From Macrocystis pyrifera (Eukaryota > Sar > Phaeophyceae > Laminariales > Laminariaceae), in assembly GCA_031763025.1 (NCBI GenBank), contig JASSKH010000014.1, positions 9,910,563 through 9,974,562 of the forward strand: 64,000 bases of DNA, in the 5' to 3' direction. Below are positions 1 to 10,649 of the stretch, one piece after another. The notes under the pieces were generated by a model. It was not told where the DNA came from, did not search any database, and saw nothing but the letters and a program-made list of their open reading frames with translations. The position numbers and the translations under genes were made by a program. Numbering within the stretch: position 1 is the first letter of the stretch; the number at the start of each line of letters is the position of its first letter.

Positions 1-36
1 CGAACTCACAGCTGACGTATTTCAAAATTTATAAAA
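1..36 (+). repeat. Terminal end of a foldback element (rest lies outside the window)
   Basis: The first bases match the outer end of both arms of the foldback element at 23587-24368 (core CAGCTGACGTATTTCAAAA). This is therefore the edge of another copy whose body lies upstream of the window. Confidence 0.6.
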
Positions 37-569
37 AAAAAAATACTGCATGATATGAGCAAACAGCAAACAGCAGGAGACGCCAAACAAAAACAAACAA
101 ACTTTGTCAATATTTCATACCCCAGCTACAGTAGGGTTTACATATTAGTAGTAGTATTGAAGCGACGATTGAATCTTTTACGTTCATAGCGCAGCAGGGA
201 AGGGAGCACTCGAGAGACAGGCGTTTGCGTATAAAACTTGGTTCGGTTGCTCCCGACACGTGCCTGCGTGATACCAGGTATAATGTGACAACATACATAT
301 GTATAACGCAGGGTAACATTGCCGTTGCCTGGCTAGGGCAGGGTGCCTGATGCCTGATGCTGCGGCAGGCTGACACGCGAACGTTCAACACAACGAGTAC
401 GTACACAACGTATCACAGCAGCAGCTTTTGGCTCGATGTGAAAAGTTGTCGGAACATTTGCGGCAGTGCTGCGCCAGAGGTCCCCAACAGAACACCAAAC
501 GAGACAACAACGCATGCGTAAGCGACAACATCCCACCATTGATCTCTTTCTCTCTCTCTCTTCTCCCCC
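37..569. other. Stretch without a recognised gene
   Basis: Only short open frames without recognisable domains. A CT-rich run lies at 541-570. A downstream exon of the plastid-protein gene could lie here, because a donor-like GTGAGT sits at its 3' end, but I could not identify one. Confidence 0.4.
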
Positions 570-1031
570 TCACTCACTTAGTCTAGCGACATCCTCTCCA
601 GTAGCCTCATTTGCTGGCACCCCGAGTATCTTCTCGGGAGTCTTGCCCAAGTCCCCCCTCACGCCCCCTTGCAAAGCGTTCACGATCGATCCTCCGACGA
701 GCAGGAGAAGGATTGAAGCCGGTACCCAGACGAGAGTGGAGATGGCTGTGGTCGACGAGAGTGTCACGCCAGCGATTCCCGAGGCTGCGTTCAGGGACGT
801 CGCTGCATGTTCCCCCCGCTGCCGCTGGTACTGTGGATTCGCCCGGCAGGGTGGCGGTTGCTGCTCAAAACAGCAAGAGGATCTCCGCTGGGAAATGCTT
901 GCGTCATGAAAAACAAGGGCTGCTCCAAATTTCCGTGGGTTGGCCGCGTGCGTCCGGAGGGGTGGGACGAACGCCGAGGCACTAGAAGTACACACCAGCG
1001 GAAAAACTATGATCTTGATGGCCGGATGCAT
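570..1031 (-). CDS. Putative plastid-targeted membrane protein of unknown function
   Basis: A 153-residue open frame. It begins with a hydrophobic signal peptide (about residues 1-20) followed by the motif ASAFVPP. This is the ASAFAP-type junction that heterokont algae use to send proteins through the chloroplast ER into the plastid. A basic, Ser/Ala-rich transit-like stretch follows. One strong membrane segment lies near residues 100-120 (VWVPASILLLLVGGSIVNAL), then a short hydrophilic tail. I recognise no family for the mature part. The frame ends just after CTAA|GTGAGTG, which looks like a splice donor, so the true C-terminus may lie in another exon at lower coordinates. Targeting is inferred from motif order alone; the protein could also be a single-exon gene as shown. 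Confidence 0.5.
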   Translation of the reverse strand: MHPAIKIIVFPLVCTSSASAFVPPLRTHAANPRKFGAALVFHDASISQRRSSCCFEQQPPPCRANPQYQRQRGEHAATSLNAASGIAGVTLSSTTAISTLVWVPASILLLLVGGSIVNALQGGVRGDLGKTPEKILGVPANEATGEDVARLSE

Positions 1032-1135
1032 CGCTCAAAGTAGGGCTTGGGATAGGGGTCGCGAAGGCGTTGGGTGTGGATGTGTTGTTGCGACGTTGTC
1101 GGATGCGGCATGTGTCGCATTTGAGATCTGATAAT

Positions 1136-1431
1136 CAGTGATGTGCATAACCCGGCACCGGTTATTACCGGTTACAACTTTCCGCGGTAGATTACATGGA
1201 AATTCCCGGTTATTTTTTCAGTTCCAGGGGGCCACTCACTGGGGGACCACCCCCCCTCAAGCCCCCTCCACAGCACACTCGGGTTAATAATATTTTCAAC
1301 ATCATACGTTGTTTACCACCCCGGGGATGGGACGTTTTCGTCCCCGGCCACAGCGGTTATAATCGGTAGGTTACATCAAATCCTGATTTGCGGTAATAAC
1401 CGGTAGGTTACATGGTTCATGCACATCACTG
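1136..1431. mobile_element. Non-autonomous hAT-like element (MITE)
   Basis: About 296 bp bounded by perfect 13-bp inverted repeats (CAGTGATGTGCAT). A second inverted pair lies inside, built on ACCGGTTATTACCGGTTAC and its counterpart GTAATAACCGGTAGG. The CAGTG start is typical of hAT termini. The 8 bp directly outside the two ends do not match. However, the 8-mer TTTGAGAT occurs slightly outside both ends, so the exact target duplication is unclear. No transposase is present. Confidence 0.6.
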
Positions 1432-1816
1432 CTGTTTGAGATGCGGATGATCATTTTGTATCAACCAATGAAATTTAGTTCCACGTGGTAGAACGAGGTT
1501 TTCCGATACTAACAGTATGGATTTTATACGGGGCTGGGGGTTGCAGAGAGTCACGAAGCAGCAGCCGGAACATTCAGCATCAACAGCAGTGCAAGTCACC
1601 CGACAATAGGACGACGAGGAAGTCCTATGCCGCAGAAGTCAGGTTACCCATAGTGCTGGAACCTAGGCTTCTAACGAAATATAAAGCAGCAGCCCTGCGG
1701 TGAGATATCCGCTGCCTCAAGCATCGACTACCAAGTCAGCTGCCAGGGTTAGGTCACCGTACGTACAGCAGTCTTCAACGGGCAGAGCGTACGTAGCACC
1801 GCAAAAAGCGCACAAG

Positions 1817-2315
1817 ATGCCTAAAACCACGACGTTTGATGGTAAGCTGGTGGAGTACGTCGAGGTCCACGATGAGCCGATCCACCGCCGACAATTCAGC
1901 AACGAGTACGTCTACGTTTACATCGCGGGCATCAGGCAAGTGTGGACGGAAGTTTGAGTGGAGCTTGGCAGACCGTTTCTGTGGCGCGTGCGGGCTGGGC
2001 TTGTTACATGCAGCTGTACAGAACAGGTCGTAGAGCGGCCTCAAGCAAGCCTCGAGTGTGACATGTTGACTGACATGCTCCGAGCATGACATGAACACCA
2101 GCACCAAGGAACCCCAGTCCCGGTCCTTCTCGCGTATCAGGCATCATACACCAGGCGCCTGGTACTTCTCTTTATTCTCGTAAAACTATCATCTGCTGCT
2201 GATTCCCGCTGATGCCAGGCCCGGCGAGACCTCGCTTTGGCACCGCCATTCCGAGAACACCCTGTACGCGTGTGTGGAGCACGCTGCGGCTGCTCTCAAC
2301 CGGCCAACGGACAAG
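1817..2315 (+). CDS. Cupin-domain protein, N-terminal exons
   Basis: Two exons. Exon 1 (1817-1935) starts at ATG in CACAAGATGCC and encodes a cupin N-strand with the motif HDEPIHRRQFSNEYVYVYI. It ends in AG|GCAAGT, a strong consensus for a GC-AG intron. Exon 2 (2219-2315) follows GATGCCAG and restores the frame exactly. It encodes RPGETSLWHRHSENTLY, the metal-binding cupin motif 1 with its paired histidines and glutamate, and ends at AAG|GTGGGT in phase 0. An upstream in-frame ATG at 1700 is an alternative start. The joined reading fits the family pattern (variable domain, PG, HxH, E). Substrate and reaction are unknown. The likely continuation is the exon at 12929, which starts in the same phase; a small middle exon may be missing. 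Confidence 0.75.
1936..2218 (+). other. GC-AG intron of the cupin gene
   Basis: Donor AG|GCAAGT and acceptor TGATGCCAG|GC. Removing it joins the two cupin-coding exons in frame at the proline-glycine turn before the metal-binding motif. Confidence 0.65.
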
Positions 2316-2518
2316 GTGGGTGGGGGCGGGTTGGATTACGTGCCACCGTATAATGCAGCTTTTTCTTAAGGCACTGGTACAGTAGTACTGGTATCTGATA
2401 AGCCAGATCCTTCGTTTTGGAGCAATGTATACCTGGTGTCAACTGCAACAGCCGTATATACATTGTAGTGGTACGCTGCAGCACCAGCGGACTAAAAAAA
2501 CGTGTTAATATAGATATT

Positions 2519-2615
2519 ACGTACCAGTTACACACCCACACCCACCCATCAAACCACCGCCCACCCACCCTCCCACCCACCAAACCAACCACTCACCCAC
2601 CCACCCACGTACCGG
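2519..2615. repeat. CCCA-rich microsatellite
   Basis: Degenerate run of CCCA and CCCAC units shortly after cupin exon 2, inside the proposed large intron. Confidence 0.8.
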
Positions 2616-2959
2616 TAATTACGCACGAAGATTCACACCGATATCATCGCTACTACGAAACAGTGCTACGCAAGTAAGGAGTAGTAATGTAGTTCAACCA
2701 GGAAAATACAGGACTACGACTGCTGACGTACGTGGATTATGTGGGCGGGTTGTGACCGGCGGGGTAGTAGTGTTGGTGTTTACACCGTGGCCCAGCCTCG
2801 ACTAATAGGTTGATAGCCCACACCACATTCCTCGAAATTTCCTACGCCAAAAAGCGGGACCAAGGTCTATTTGTGCAATACCGCCGTCGGTTGTGATGCC
2901 CATTATTAACTGGTATTAATAGGTACGTGGTACATTTGGTGTACCACATGGAGTACCTA

Positions 2960-3067
2960 TTATGGGGGTGTTCCATAGTTAATAGGACCTATGGTACACA
3001 TAAAAAACTATATATTTACCTATTTTTACTAACGATATTTGGTCCTATTTACTATGGTCCCCCGTAA
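2960..3067 (+). mobile_element. TTACGGGGG MITE, copy 1
   Basis: Palindromic element of about 108 bp, from TTATGGGGG to CCCCCGTAA, flanked on both sides by TA. It lies in the putative cupin intron and belongs to the family described at 30480 and 54079. Confidence 0.85.
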
Positions 3068-3339
3068 TAGCATGGTATGCCCGGCCCGTTTTGGCGGGCC
3101 CAGTCAGTACGCACATAGATGTACCTCGCGACAGCGAATTTAACGATGCAATGCGTGTATGTATGCGTTTGTCAGCTTTCCTGTGACTCCCTATTAATAG
3201 TTCATATCACACAAGTTTTCACGCCCGGCGAGCCTCTGTACGAGGCGTGGTCATTGGTTTCTTCCCTTCTCCCCCCCCCCGGGCACATGCCCTTGTATAT
3301 CACTTATTTTTCGCGCAGAGGGTGAAGCTTTCTCACTGC

Positions 3340-3480
3340 TCGTCGATTTTCATACTGCCAACCAAGCTCTCGCGCTTTCAACAACCGAAGACAACGATTT
3401 TCACCTAGATTTGAACCAACGTCAGCAGAGGTGACAGCGGTCTGTCAGTTAGACTGCCCAATTTACATCTTGGATCCTGG
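3340..3480 (-). repeat. tRNA-like SINE head, degenerate
   Basis: On the - strand a box-A-like GGGCAGTCTAACTGACAG is followed, at about tRNA spacing, by a box-B-like GGTTCAAATC. A short self-complementary GACAG/CTGTC stem lies between them. The T-arm does not pair, so this is not a functional tRNA. A tRNA-derived SINE remnant is the best reading, but I see no second full copy. Confidence 0.3.
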
Positions 3481-4440
3481 AACTGTCCACCCAGGTATTA
3501 ATAGTTCACTCGTAAGCTCTGCGTATCGATCGGAACCTGCTGCTGTATCCTGGAAAAGTCCACCCGGGACCCGGGACAGTACTCGTTTAGACTAGTCTAC
3601 TCGTATAGCTTTTGCGTATGGGATGGACCCCTGCTGTATCCTTTCTTTTTTCTTCTTCTTGATTTTTCCATCTCAATTATTCTCTTCGCCCCTTTTTTCT
3701 CTCGCCCTTGTATTAATAGCCGTTACTCGAATCCGGGGCAACACAGCAGGCCTTCCTCCCCCCTCCCCCCTACGGTTCGCGCCTAGCTTAATTATCGCGA
3801 GAAACTTCAGCCCTTTTTTTCCCTCTTTCTTGCCTCGTTGACCCGCGTCCAGCTGCGCCTACCCACGCTAGCATTTTTATTTCTCGGGTCCTGTGGAAAA
3901 GCACGCGCGATCGAAGTATGCCATTAACATCACACGCAGCTTGCAAAGGCAGCACTCGTATGGACTAGCGTTCGCGTAAGGAATTAATCCCTGCGGTATC
4001 CTGGGTCCCGTAAATGCACGCGCAATCGCAGCATATGTATAGTAGTAGTATCGCACGCAGCTTGCCGAGAAACATGAGTTTCGACGAATTCTCGTCACCA
4101 GGGGCGTCCGTAAAAAAGAGAGAACGGCACACCACACCTCTTGGAAAACCGTTGCAAATCGTTGTGATCACATGATGAATAAGTTGTTGTTTTTTTCTTC
4201 GTTTTTTCATTTTTTTTCACTTGGTTCTAGTAACCCCCCCCCCCCCCCCCCCCCTTGTCTAGCGAAAGAAATCGTGTGACGGTTCACATATTTGTTTTCT
4301 GGGCGCCCTTGATCTCACAGCTGAGGTGTGTGTGTGTGTTTTTTTTTTTGTTATACACAAAGTCCACCCGGGACGGTACTCGTATAGACTAGTCTGCCCG
4401 TATAGCGTTTGCGTATGTATTGCACCCCTGCTATCTGTTT
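3480..4440 (+). repeat. Diverged repeated segments
   Basis: Several related blocks share CCACCCGGGAC, ACTCGT-TAGACTAGTCT, GCGTATG and CCCTGCTGTATCC, around 3540-3640, 3955-4020 and 4363-4440. A C run of about 21 bases lies at 4234. The part at 3750-3870 resembles 17888-18005. I see no gene here. Confidence 0.5.
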
Positions 4441-4705
4441 ACAGTATGTAGTCCCCGTGCGGCTTCAGAGAGGAAAACTGACCGTAAGAAGTGACGATTA
4501 AAGCAACGCCCACTGCGTGGTTAATGAATATATACTGGTGTATTATACGAATTATGCACATTGGTGTCCGAGCTACAGTGCATAGACTCGTGCGTCATGG
4601 AGCAACATGACCCTACCCCTACTGCTGAGCGCTCACGCAGCTCTACAGCTGGTAGACGATTGATATCACCAAAAATAGCATCGTTTTGGTCGCTGTCGAG
4701 GGGTT
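4440..4705 (+). repeat. Dispersed repeat R4, copy a
   Basis: About 265 bp shared in the same orientation with 40410-40680 and 48370-48640. Common landmarks are AAGTGACGATTA, a CACTGCGTG-like block, GGTGTCCGAG and a 3' part ending near GGGGTT. No coding potential or terminal inverted repeats recognised. Confidence 0.6.
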
Positions 4706-5957
4706 CCCTTTAGTTTTTAAGCGTGCATATATTACGTCACGGCCTACGACCCACGGGCAGGTGTTACTTTGCGACTGCTGCAGGCGATAGTGCTCCACGT
4801 GCACATCGCTGAACCCATCGTCTCGTGCGACGCCATACTGTGTTCTTCCCGTAACTGTGTACCAGGACTAACGTTCAGGAAGGTGTGAGTTATCGATGAG
4901 GCCTTTTCTCGAAGCACGGCAGCAAGCAGCAGATGTGACTCACGAAAGCCTCGTGCATCCTATAATATATAGCCCATGCGCTCATCCAATGCAGCTTTTG
5001 CCTTTCGATTAAATCCTGCTGTGTTCCGTATATACCGGTAGTGTATAGCGTTCACGTCGTGGCCTACGAAAACACGACAGGCGTATTGGTACCTCTCGAG
5101 ATTTATCCTTTGCGGCTGTAATCGTAGGTGATACTTTTTCGTGTTCTCTGAATCTGGTACGGCGTTGTGACCATCGCCTTAACCCTTACCCATCACAAAA
5201 AAAATCATCCCACACTAATTCTAGGTAATCTTCTGCCAAAAATGTGGTGCAGGTCTGAAGGGATTACGCATTGGTGAGATTACTCTTGGATTGCGCTATA
5301 CTGCGCTCAACCCATCGCCCCGCACAGCGACGACATACCGATACTAATGTTACCTCCTGTACGTCAACCCTGGGTGACGACACCGGTCAACCAGGTATTT
5401 TTTTTGCCAAGCAAAAACCTACTTCAAACAAACCCATAGGAAAACTGAGGGCACGAGATACGAAGTATATAGACACTGCTATACTTATGCATCAGGCGGT
5501 CGGTACGACTAGGCTATCTTTTAGGTACGACTAGGCTAGGAGGCGACGGGCGCTAAACGACACCCCCAGGCTGGGTAGCTTTTAGCTACAGATGACAGCA
5601 GGCGACGCCCGCAAGAACGGCCAACCCGAGCAGGTGACAGCTTTCGACAGAACACTTACGACGCAATCCATCAGTTGACAGCTTGAGATAGGCCCCACCA
5701 AGCTTCTTTCTGTGATCTTCTTGCAATCGCTCGCAGTTTATCACACACGGGAAAGCCCCGGCGATCGCATACACCATTGCCTCTGTGAAATAGCTACCTA
5801 CCCTGTTGTTGCTGGGGTCTGGCTGTCCGCTTCTGAACGGCTGTGGTCGCCCGCTTCCAAGGAAGCAGCACAGACAACTTTGGAGCTATACCCTCCTCGA
5901 CTGTTTTATTTTTTGTTGCGGGTAGATTGATTTTGTTGTGCTGTTGTTCGTACATGG
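4706..5957. other. Stretch without a recognised gene
   Basis: Only short non-descript frames. A small local duplication (GGTACGACTAGGCTA) lies at 5498-5537. Part of the proposed large cupin intron. Confidence 0.4.
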
Positions 5958-6172
5958 TCTCATGAGACAAGACACAGGTCATCTCACATTGATGACCATG
6001 ATAGCTGTCGTCAGCAATGACCTGGTGACGGAGGCTGAGAAGAACACGTCAGGTATCGATGATGCTCGGCACGGCAGACCGGACGGAAGTGATCATGAGA
6101 CAAGACACAAGTCATCTCACATCGACGATTATGACAGCCGTCGTCAGCAATTACTTGGTGACGGAGGCTGGA
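5958..6172 (+). repeat. Tandem duplication, about 133-bp period
   Basis: The block starting CATGAGACAAGACACA at 5961 recurs at 6094 and runs through GTCGTCAGCAAT to GGTGACGGAGGCTG. Several ATGAC/GTCAT palindromic bits lie inside. Confidence 0.8.
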
Positions 6173-6299
6173 AATTCCCCGCCTCAACATCAGATCTACA
6201 ACCATATGCGGCCAGTAGTGCCAGGGTCGATATCCACGATAGCGGACGAACACCCTCTACTCATGCACGATCTTGCATGACAGATATCGCCAACTGACA

Positions 6300-7121
6300 G
6301 TAGAACAACGACCTGAGACTCAACATTACTCCCTATGCTATTAATAGGATCCTACTCACCGCTTCGGGACGCAAGTACAGTTAGGGATGGGAATGGATTC
6401 GTTTTCGACGTAAATAAATGTTCGGTCTGTTCGACAAACCGTTCAAAAAAATCGATTTTGTTTTTTGAAAATAGCCAGCCACCACCCTAATTGCTTAGTT
6501 TTAGACTACGCTCACGGTCACAGCAAATATCTGATTACTCGACACAGGAAATGAAATGAATGATTGCGCTCGACAGACACATCCAATGAACAGAGAAAGA
6601 GGGGATGGCTGGTTATGAATTGGTCTGCAGGTTTTGTTTTCTGTCTATTCGATTGGAAATATGCGGGAAATTCGTTTTTTTTAGGTTATATTAGTACTCT
6701 CTCTCTAGGGAAGAACTATTTGACATTAATGAATAGTCGGCACGTGCCATCCCCTCCGCTAGGACTTTGTTTAGACAGCAATGCAACCCGCGCTTGAATC
6801 CCACTAGTAGCCGACAAGAAATTCGCTCCTAAGTTGCCCCGTTTGAGTAAGTTCTTGATGGGAAATTCTTGAACGAACATCCCGAGATGAAAAAGGGAAA
6901 AGCAAGGACGTTCATTCTTCAAGGTGTCGGACAAACGGTGCCAGACATGAACGCGGCCGGGCCGCACGGCGAGCGATTGCCATGACACCCTGTGCCACCG
7001 CCGCAGCAAGGACCATCTGTGATCGGGCCTTGATGCAGCGGGAAGCGAGTCACCCCTAGCTTTCCGATACGAACGCGCTACTGCTGTCTCGCGTGAGAAA
7101 CTGATCGAGAAAAAATAATCT
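6300..7121. other. Stretch without a recognised gene
   Basis: No domain-bearing frame on either strand. A 147-residue - strand frame (6716-7159) has no recognisable features. Confidence 0.35.
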
Positions 7122-7226
7122 GCCGTACCACTCTGTCCGGAAATATAGGGACGGTTCAAGTACTAGTAATTGGTAGTAATGAGGCGCGACCTCAGTAATA
7201 CCTGCAGTAGTCATATCTGCGATGCA
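7122..7226 (-). repeat. Dispersed repeat R6, uninserted copy
   Basis: Matches 30421-30625 in the opposite orientation, sharing GAGGCGCGACCTCAGTAATACC. The part near TATATTTCCGGACAGAGTGG also recurs at 10613-10645. This copy lacks the MITE that splits the copy at 30 kb and so serves as an empty-site comparison (CCAATTACTAGTACTTG on the - strand). Confidence 0.7.
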
Positions 7227-7369
7227 TCATGTTGGGCGAACACGGATTTTTTTCCGTTTTTTGCTGAACCAACACGAACGAAATTTACGTACGCGGTCGT
7301 ATGTATCCGTGATGACGTTGTGACGTTCGGGTTCATTATTTTTAAGAGAACAAAAAATCGTCAGGGCCG

Positions 7370-10110
7370 GCAGCAGAAGTGGCGGCGGCAGCAACAGCAA
7401 CAGTAGCAGCAGCAGTAGCAGCAGCAGCAGTAGTAGTTGGGCACACGAGGCCAGGGTCAGCGTCGCTATACGCTCGGCTTGTCGGTCCAACTCAACTCTT
7501 GACCCATTTGCACACAACCTCGGTTTTGTTGTGTATTTCCTGGTTCCCACCTCGAAATTCGGCTTAACGGTCGTCTTTTTAAAGCCACGTATTCGGCAAA
7601 AAAAAAGGAAATGTAGATTTGCCAATTTAGACATATGCCAATGGGAAAGCGAAGTATCAATAAAAAATTGGAATTCCAAAGATACCCGCCAAAAAAATTT
7701 AGAACACGCTTCCTATGGGCACGTTCAGAAAAAAAGAAGTTCCCAACTTTTGGAAAAGCCCGAAAAAAGCAAATCTGGGGTCGATGTTGGGCCAAGATCG
7801 GCTTGAGAAAAACTCAGGCCGATCTTTGGTTCGAAGCGGCGATATTCCGAGTCCTCGACAGACAGCGTCATGAATTCTGAACGGAGTGCGCTCGTTAGGG
7901 GCTCCGACCCACCCTTGGGTCACCGTCTTCACTCAATGGCCAGTGACGTGCGGCGGGCACTGGCCAGGCGTACGATAAAAAAACAAATAGCCGCTAGTGT
8001 GTACAAAACAGAAGACAAAATTTCTCGATCCGTCTCGAATGGCAAAAAACAGGGTTTTTTTCGGGTTTGGGAGGATACCGCAGGACGCCGCCGTCAAGCT
8101 CTCGCCACCAAGAGCATGTATTCACTTTCTATCTTTGATGCCGTCATCTATACTCGTTGGCCTTGCCCGACACCAAGCGGGTTGGCCTTGGGCTGAGTCT
8201 ATATCGAGATCGAGTATCTATCGTCGCACGAGCTGATTTTTATCAGCGTGTTGGCAATTTGCAACGAGAGAAAACAATTTGCGCCGCCTGCAGCCGTTAG
8301 AAAAAAAGAAGAAGAAACAATCAAACATGTTTTCCCTTTATTCCCACAGCGGCGGTACGAGGATATTTTCGGCTGTTTTTTTAAAGCAATATTTTTGAAA
8401 GAAAACTTTCGGACTTCGCGTTTCCATTGGCATAGGTCTTAACAAGTTTTTTGGGAAGATTTTTTATGGATATTCCCCAAGCCCTTCGTAGGCAGTTTTT
8501 AGCAAGACTTGAAAATCCAAAATTCCAAAAAATTGCCAATTTCAATATTTAAACACGAAAAATCTGCACCTGGCATGCTTTGTCCAACAGAAAGAGCTTC
8601 TCGTAGCAGGTGCCACCACTACTACTGATGTACGATATCTACAGCAGAGCTTCACCGGCAGCAAACAGCAAACAGCAGCAGTAGAAGTAGCAGTAGCAGT
8701 AGGACACACGAGGCCGGGGTCAGCGTCGCTATACGCTTGGCTTGTCGGTCTAACTCAAACCTTTAACCCTTTGTACACGTACTCGATTTTGTTGTGTGTT
8801 TCCTGGTTCTCACCTCGAAATTCGGCATAACGGTCGTTTTTTTAAAGACATGTATTTGGCAAAAAAAATGGAAATGTAGATTCGCCAATTTAGCAAGTTT
8901 TTTGCGAAGCTTTTTCATGGATATTCCCCACTCCCTTCGTAGGCAAGTTTATGGAAATTTGGACTTGCCATTTCATTTGGCAAGTTTTTAGCAAGACTTG
9001 AAAATCCAAAATTCCAAAAACTTGCCAATTTCAATATTTGCAGACGAAAAATCTGTACCTGGCATGCTTTGTCCAATAGAAAGAGCTTCTCGTAGCAGAT
9101 GCCACCACTACTACTGATGTACGACATCTACAGCAAAGCTTCTGCAGTAGAAAAACAGCAGCAGCAGTAGGACCCACGAGGCCAGGGTCAGCGTCGCTGT
9201 ACGCTCGGCTTGTCGGTATAACTCAAACCTTGAAGCCTTCGCACTCGAACTCGGTTTTGTTGTGTGTTTCCTGGTTCCCACCTCGAAATTCAGCATAATG
9301 GTCGTTCTTTTAGAGGCACGTATTTGGTGAAAAAAAATGGAAATGTAGATTCGCCAATTTAGCAAGTTTTCTGCGAAGTTTTTTTATAGATGTTCCCCAA
9401 GCCCTTCGTAGGCAAGTTTATGGAAATTTGGACTAGCCATTTCGTTTGGCAAGTTTTTAGCAAGACTTGAAAATCTAAAATTCCGAAAACTTGCCAATTT
9501 CAATATTTGAAGACGAAAAATCTGCACCTTGCATGTTTTGTCCAACAGAAAGAGCTTCTCGTAGCAGGTGCCACCACTACTACTGATGTACGACATCTAC
9601 AGCAAAGCTTCAGCAGCAAAACAGCAGCAGCAGCAGCATTAGCAGTAGGACACACGAGGCCAGGGTCAGCGTCGCTGTACGCCCGGCTTGTGCCGGTTTA
9701 ACCCGTGAACCTTTGTACACGTACAAGTACTCGATTTCGTTGCGTGTTTCCTGGTTCCACACTCATAATTTGAAGACGAAAAATCTACAACCTGGCATGT
9801 GTCCAACAGAGCTTCTCGTAGCAGGTGCCACCACTACTACTGCTGTACAACACCTGCAGCAGATCTTCTCCTGCTTCTCCGTCCCAGGGTCAGCGTCGCT
9901 GTACGCTCCGCTTGTGTCGGTTTTATCCCTTGAACCCTTTGTACACGTTCTGGATTTTGTGGCGTGTTTCCTGGTTCCGCACTCATACCTTGAAGACGAA
10001 AAATCTACAACCTGGTATGTGTCCTACAGAGCTTCTCGTAGCAAGTGCCACCACTACTACTGCTGTACTACATCTGCATCTTTTCCAGCTGTTCCGTCCC
10101 CTCACCAGTA
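7370..10110 (+). repeat. Complex tandem array, about 470-bp then about 220-bp units
   Basis: The phrase GTCAGCGTCGCTGTACGC recurs near 7456, 8719, 9188, 9664 and 9890. AGAGCTTCTCGTAGCAG recurs near 8590, 9079, 9549, 9810 and 10027. Full units of about 470 bp carry a CAG/GTA-rich core, an ACGAGGCC block, a TTTCCTGGTTC block and a run of GCCAATTT/GCAAGTTTT motifs. The last two units are shortened to about 220 bp. A stretch of 7740-8440 between the first and second units does not fit the unit. Open frames across it are repeat by-products. Confidence 0.85.
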
Positions 10111-10254
10111 GGAGGGTGGGCCTGAAAACACCTGTAGTGCGTCTTGGGGACATCGCCCGAACGTTGCTGTGGCAGGCACAGTCTGCCTACGAGTACTCGT
10201 AGAGTTGGGTTTCGTTAGTTAGAACTCAAAAAAAAAATCGCCATGATATCTTAC

Positions 10255-10605
10255 GGTTGTTAGTTCTCTTTTTTCTAAACCATGACCCAGCCATGTGCCT
10301 ACACACGTTGCCGCACCTAGCTCGACCAACTGTGAACGACTTACCACCGCACCAGCACGAGAAGGTTTCGTTTGTTTGTGCATGCACAGAGCCCGCCGGG
10401 ACTGGAATTGGTGCCGTGTACGTTGAGCGCGGTCGACAAACGTGGCCGAAAAAAATGTTGCAATCATTTCGACTGACACACCCTAACAGAGAAACTCAAA
10501 ACAAGGCACCCTACCCTCGTATACGACTCGTTATGAAGAGGCTTTTTTTTCCCATGGAAAACCAAGAAAAAAAAGGCCCGGGAGCTCGCGCGCCTCATTG
10601 TAAAT
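10255..10605 (+). repeat. Dispersed repeat R1, copy a
   Basis: About 350 bp that matches 24365-24750 in inverse orientation. Landmarks are CACAGAGCCCGCCGGGACTGG, ACTCAAAACAAGGCACCC, a long T run with a snap-back A run, and the end GCGCGCCTCAT. No coding features beyond short frames. It may be a small non-autonomous element. Confidence 0.7.
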
Positions 10606-10649
10606 ATCGAAATAAACGGTTCCTTACATTTCCGGACAGAGTGGTAGGT

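Noticed and set aside
1775-2107. 110-residue - strand frame over the cupin exon
   Set aside because: Antisense shadow of the cupin exon; the + strand reading carries the family motif and splices in frame.
7370-10110. CRISPR array
   Set aside because: Units are long, diverged and contiguous, without short identical repeats and unique spacers.
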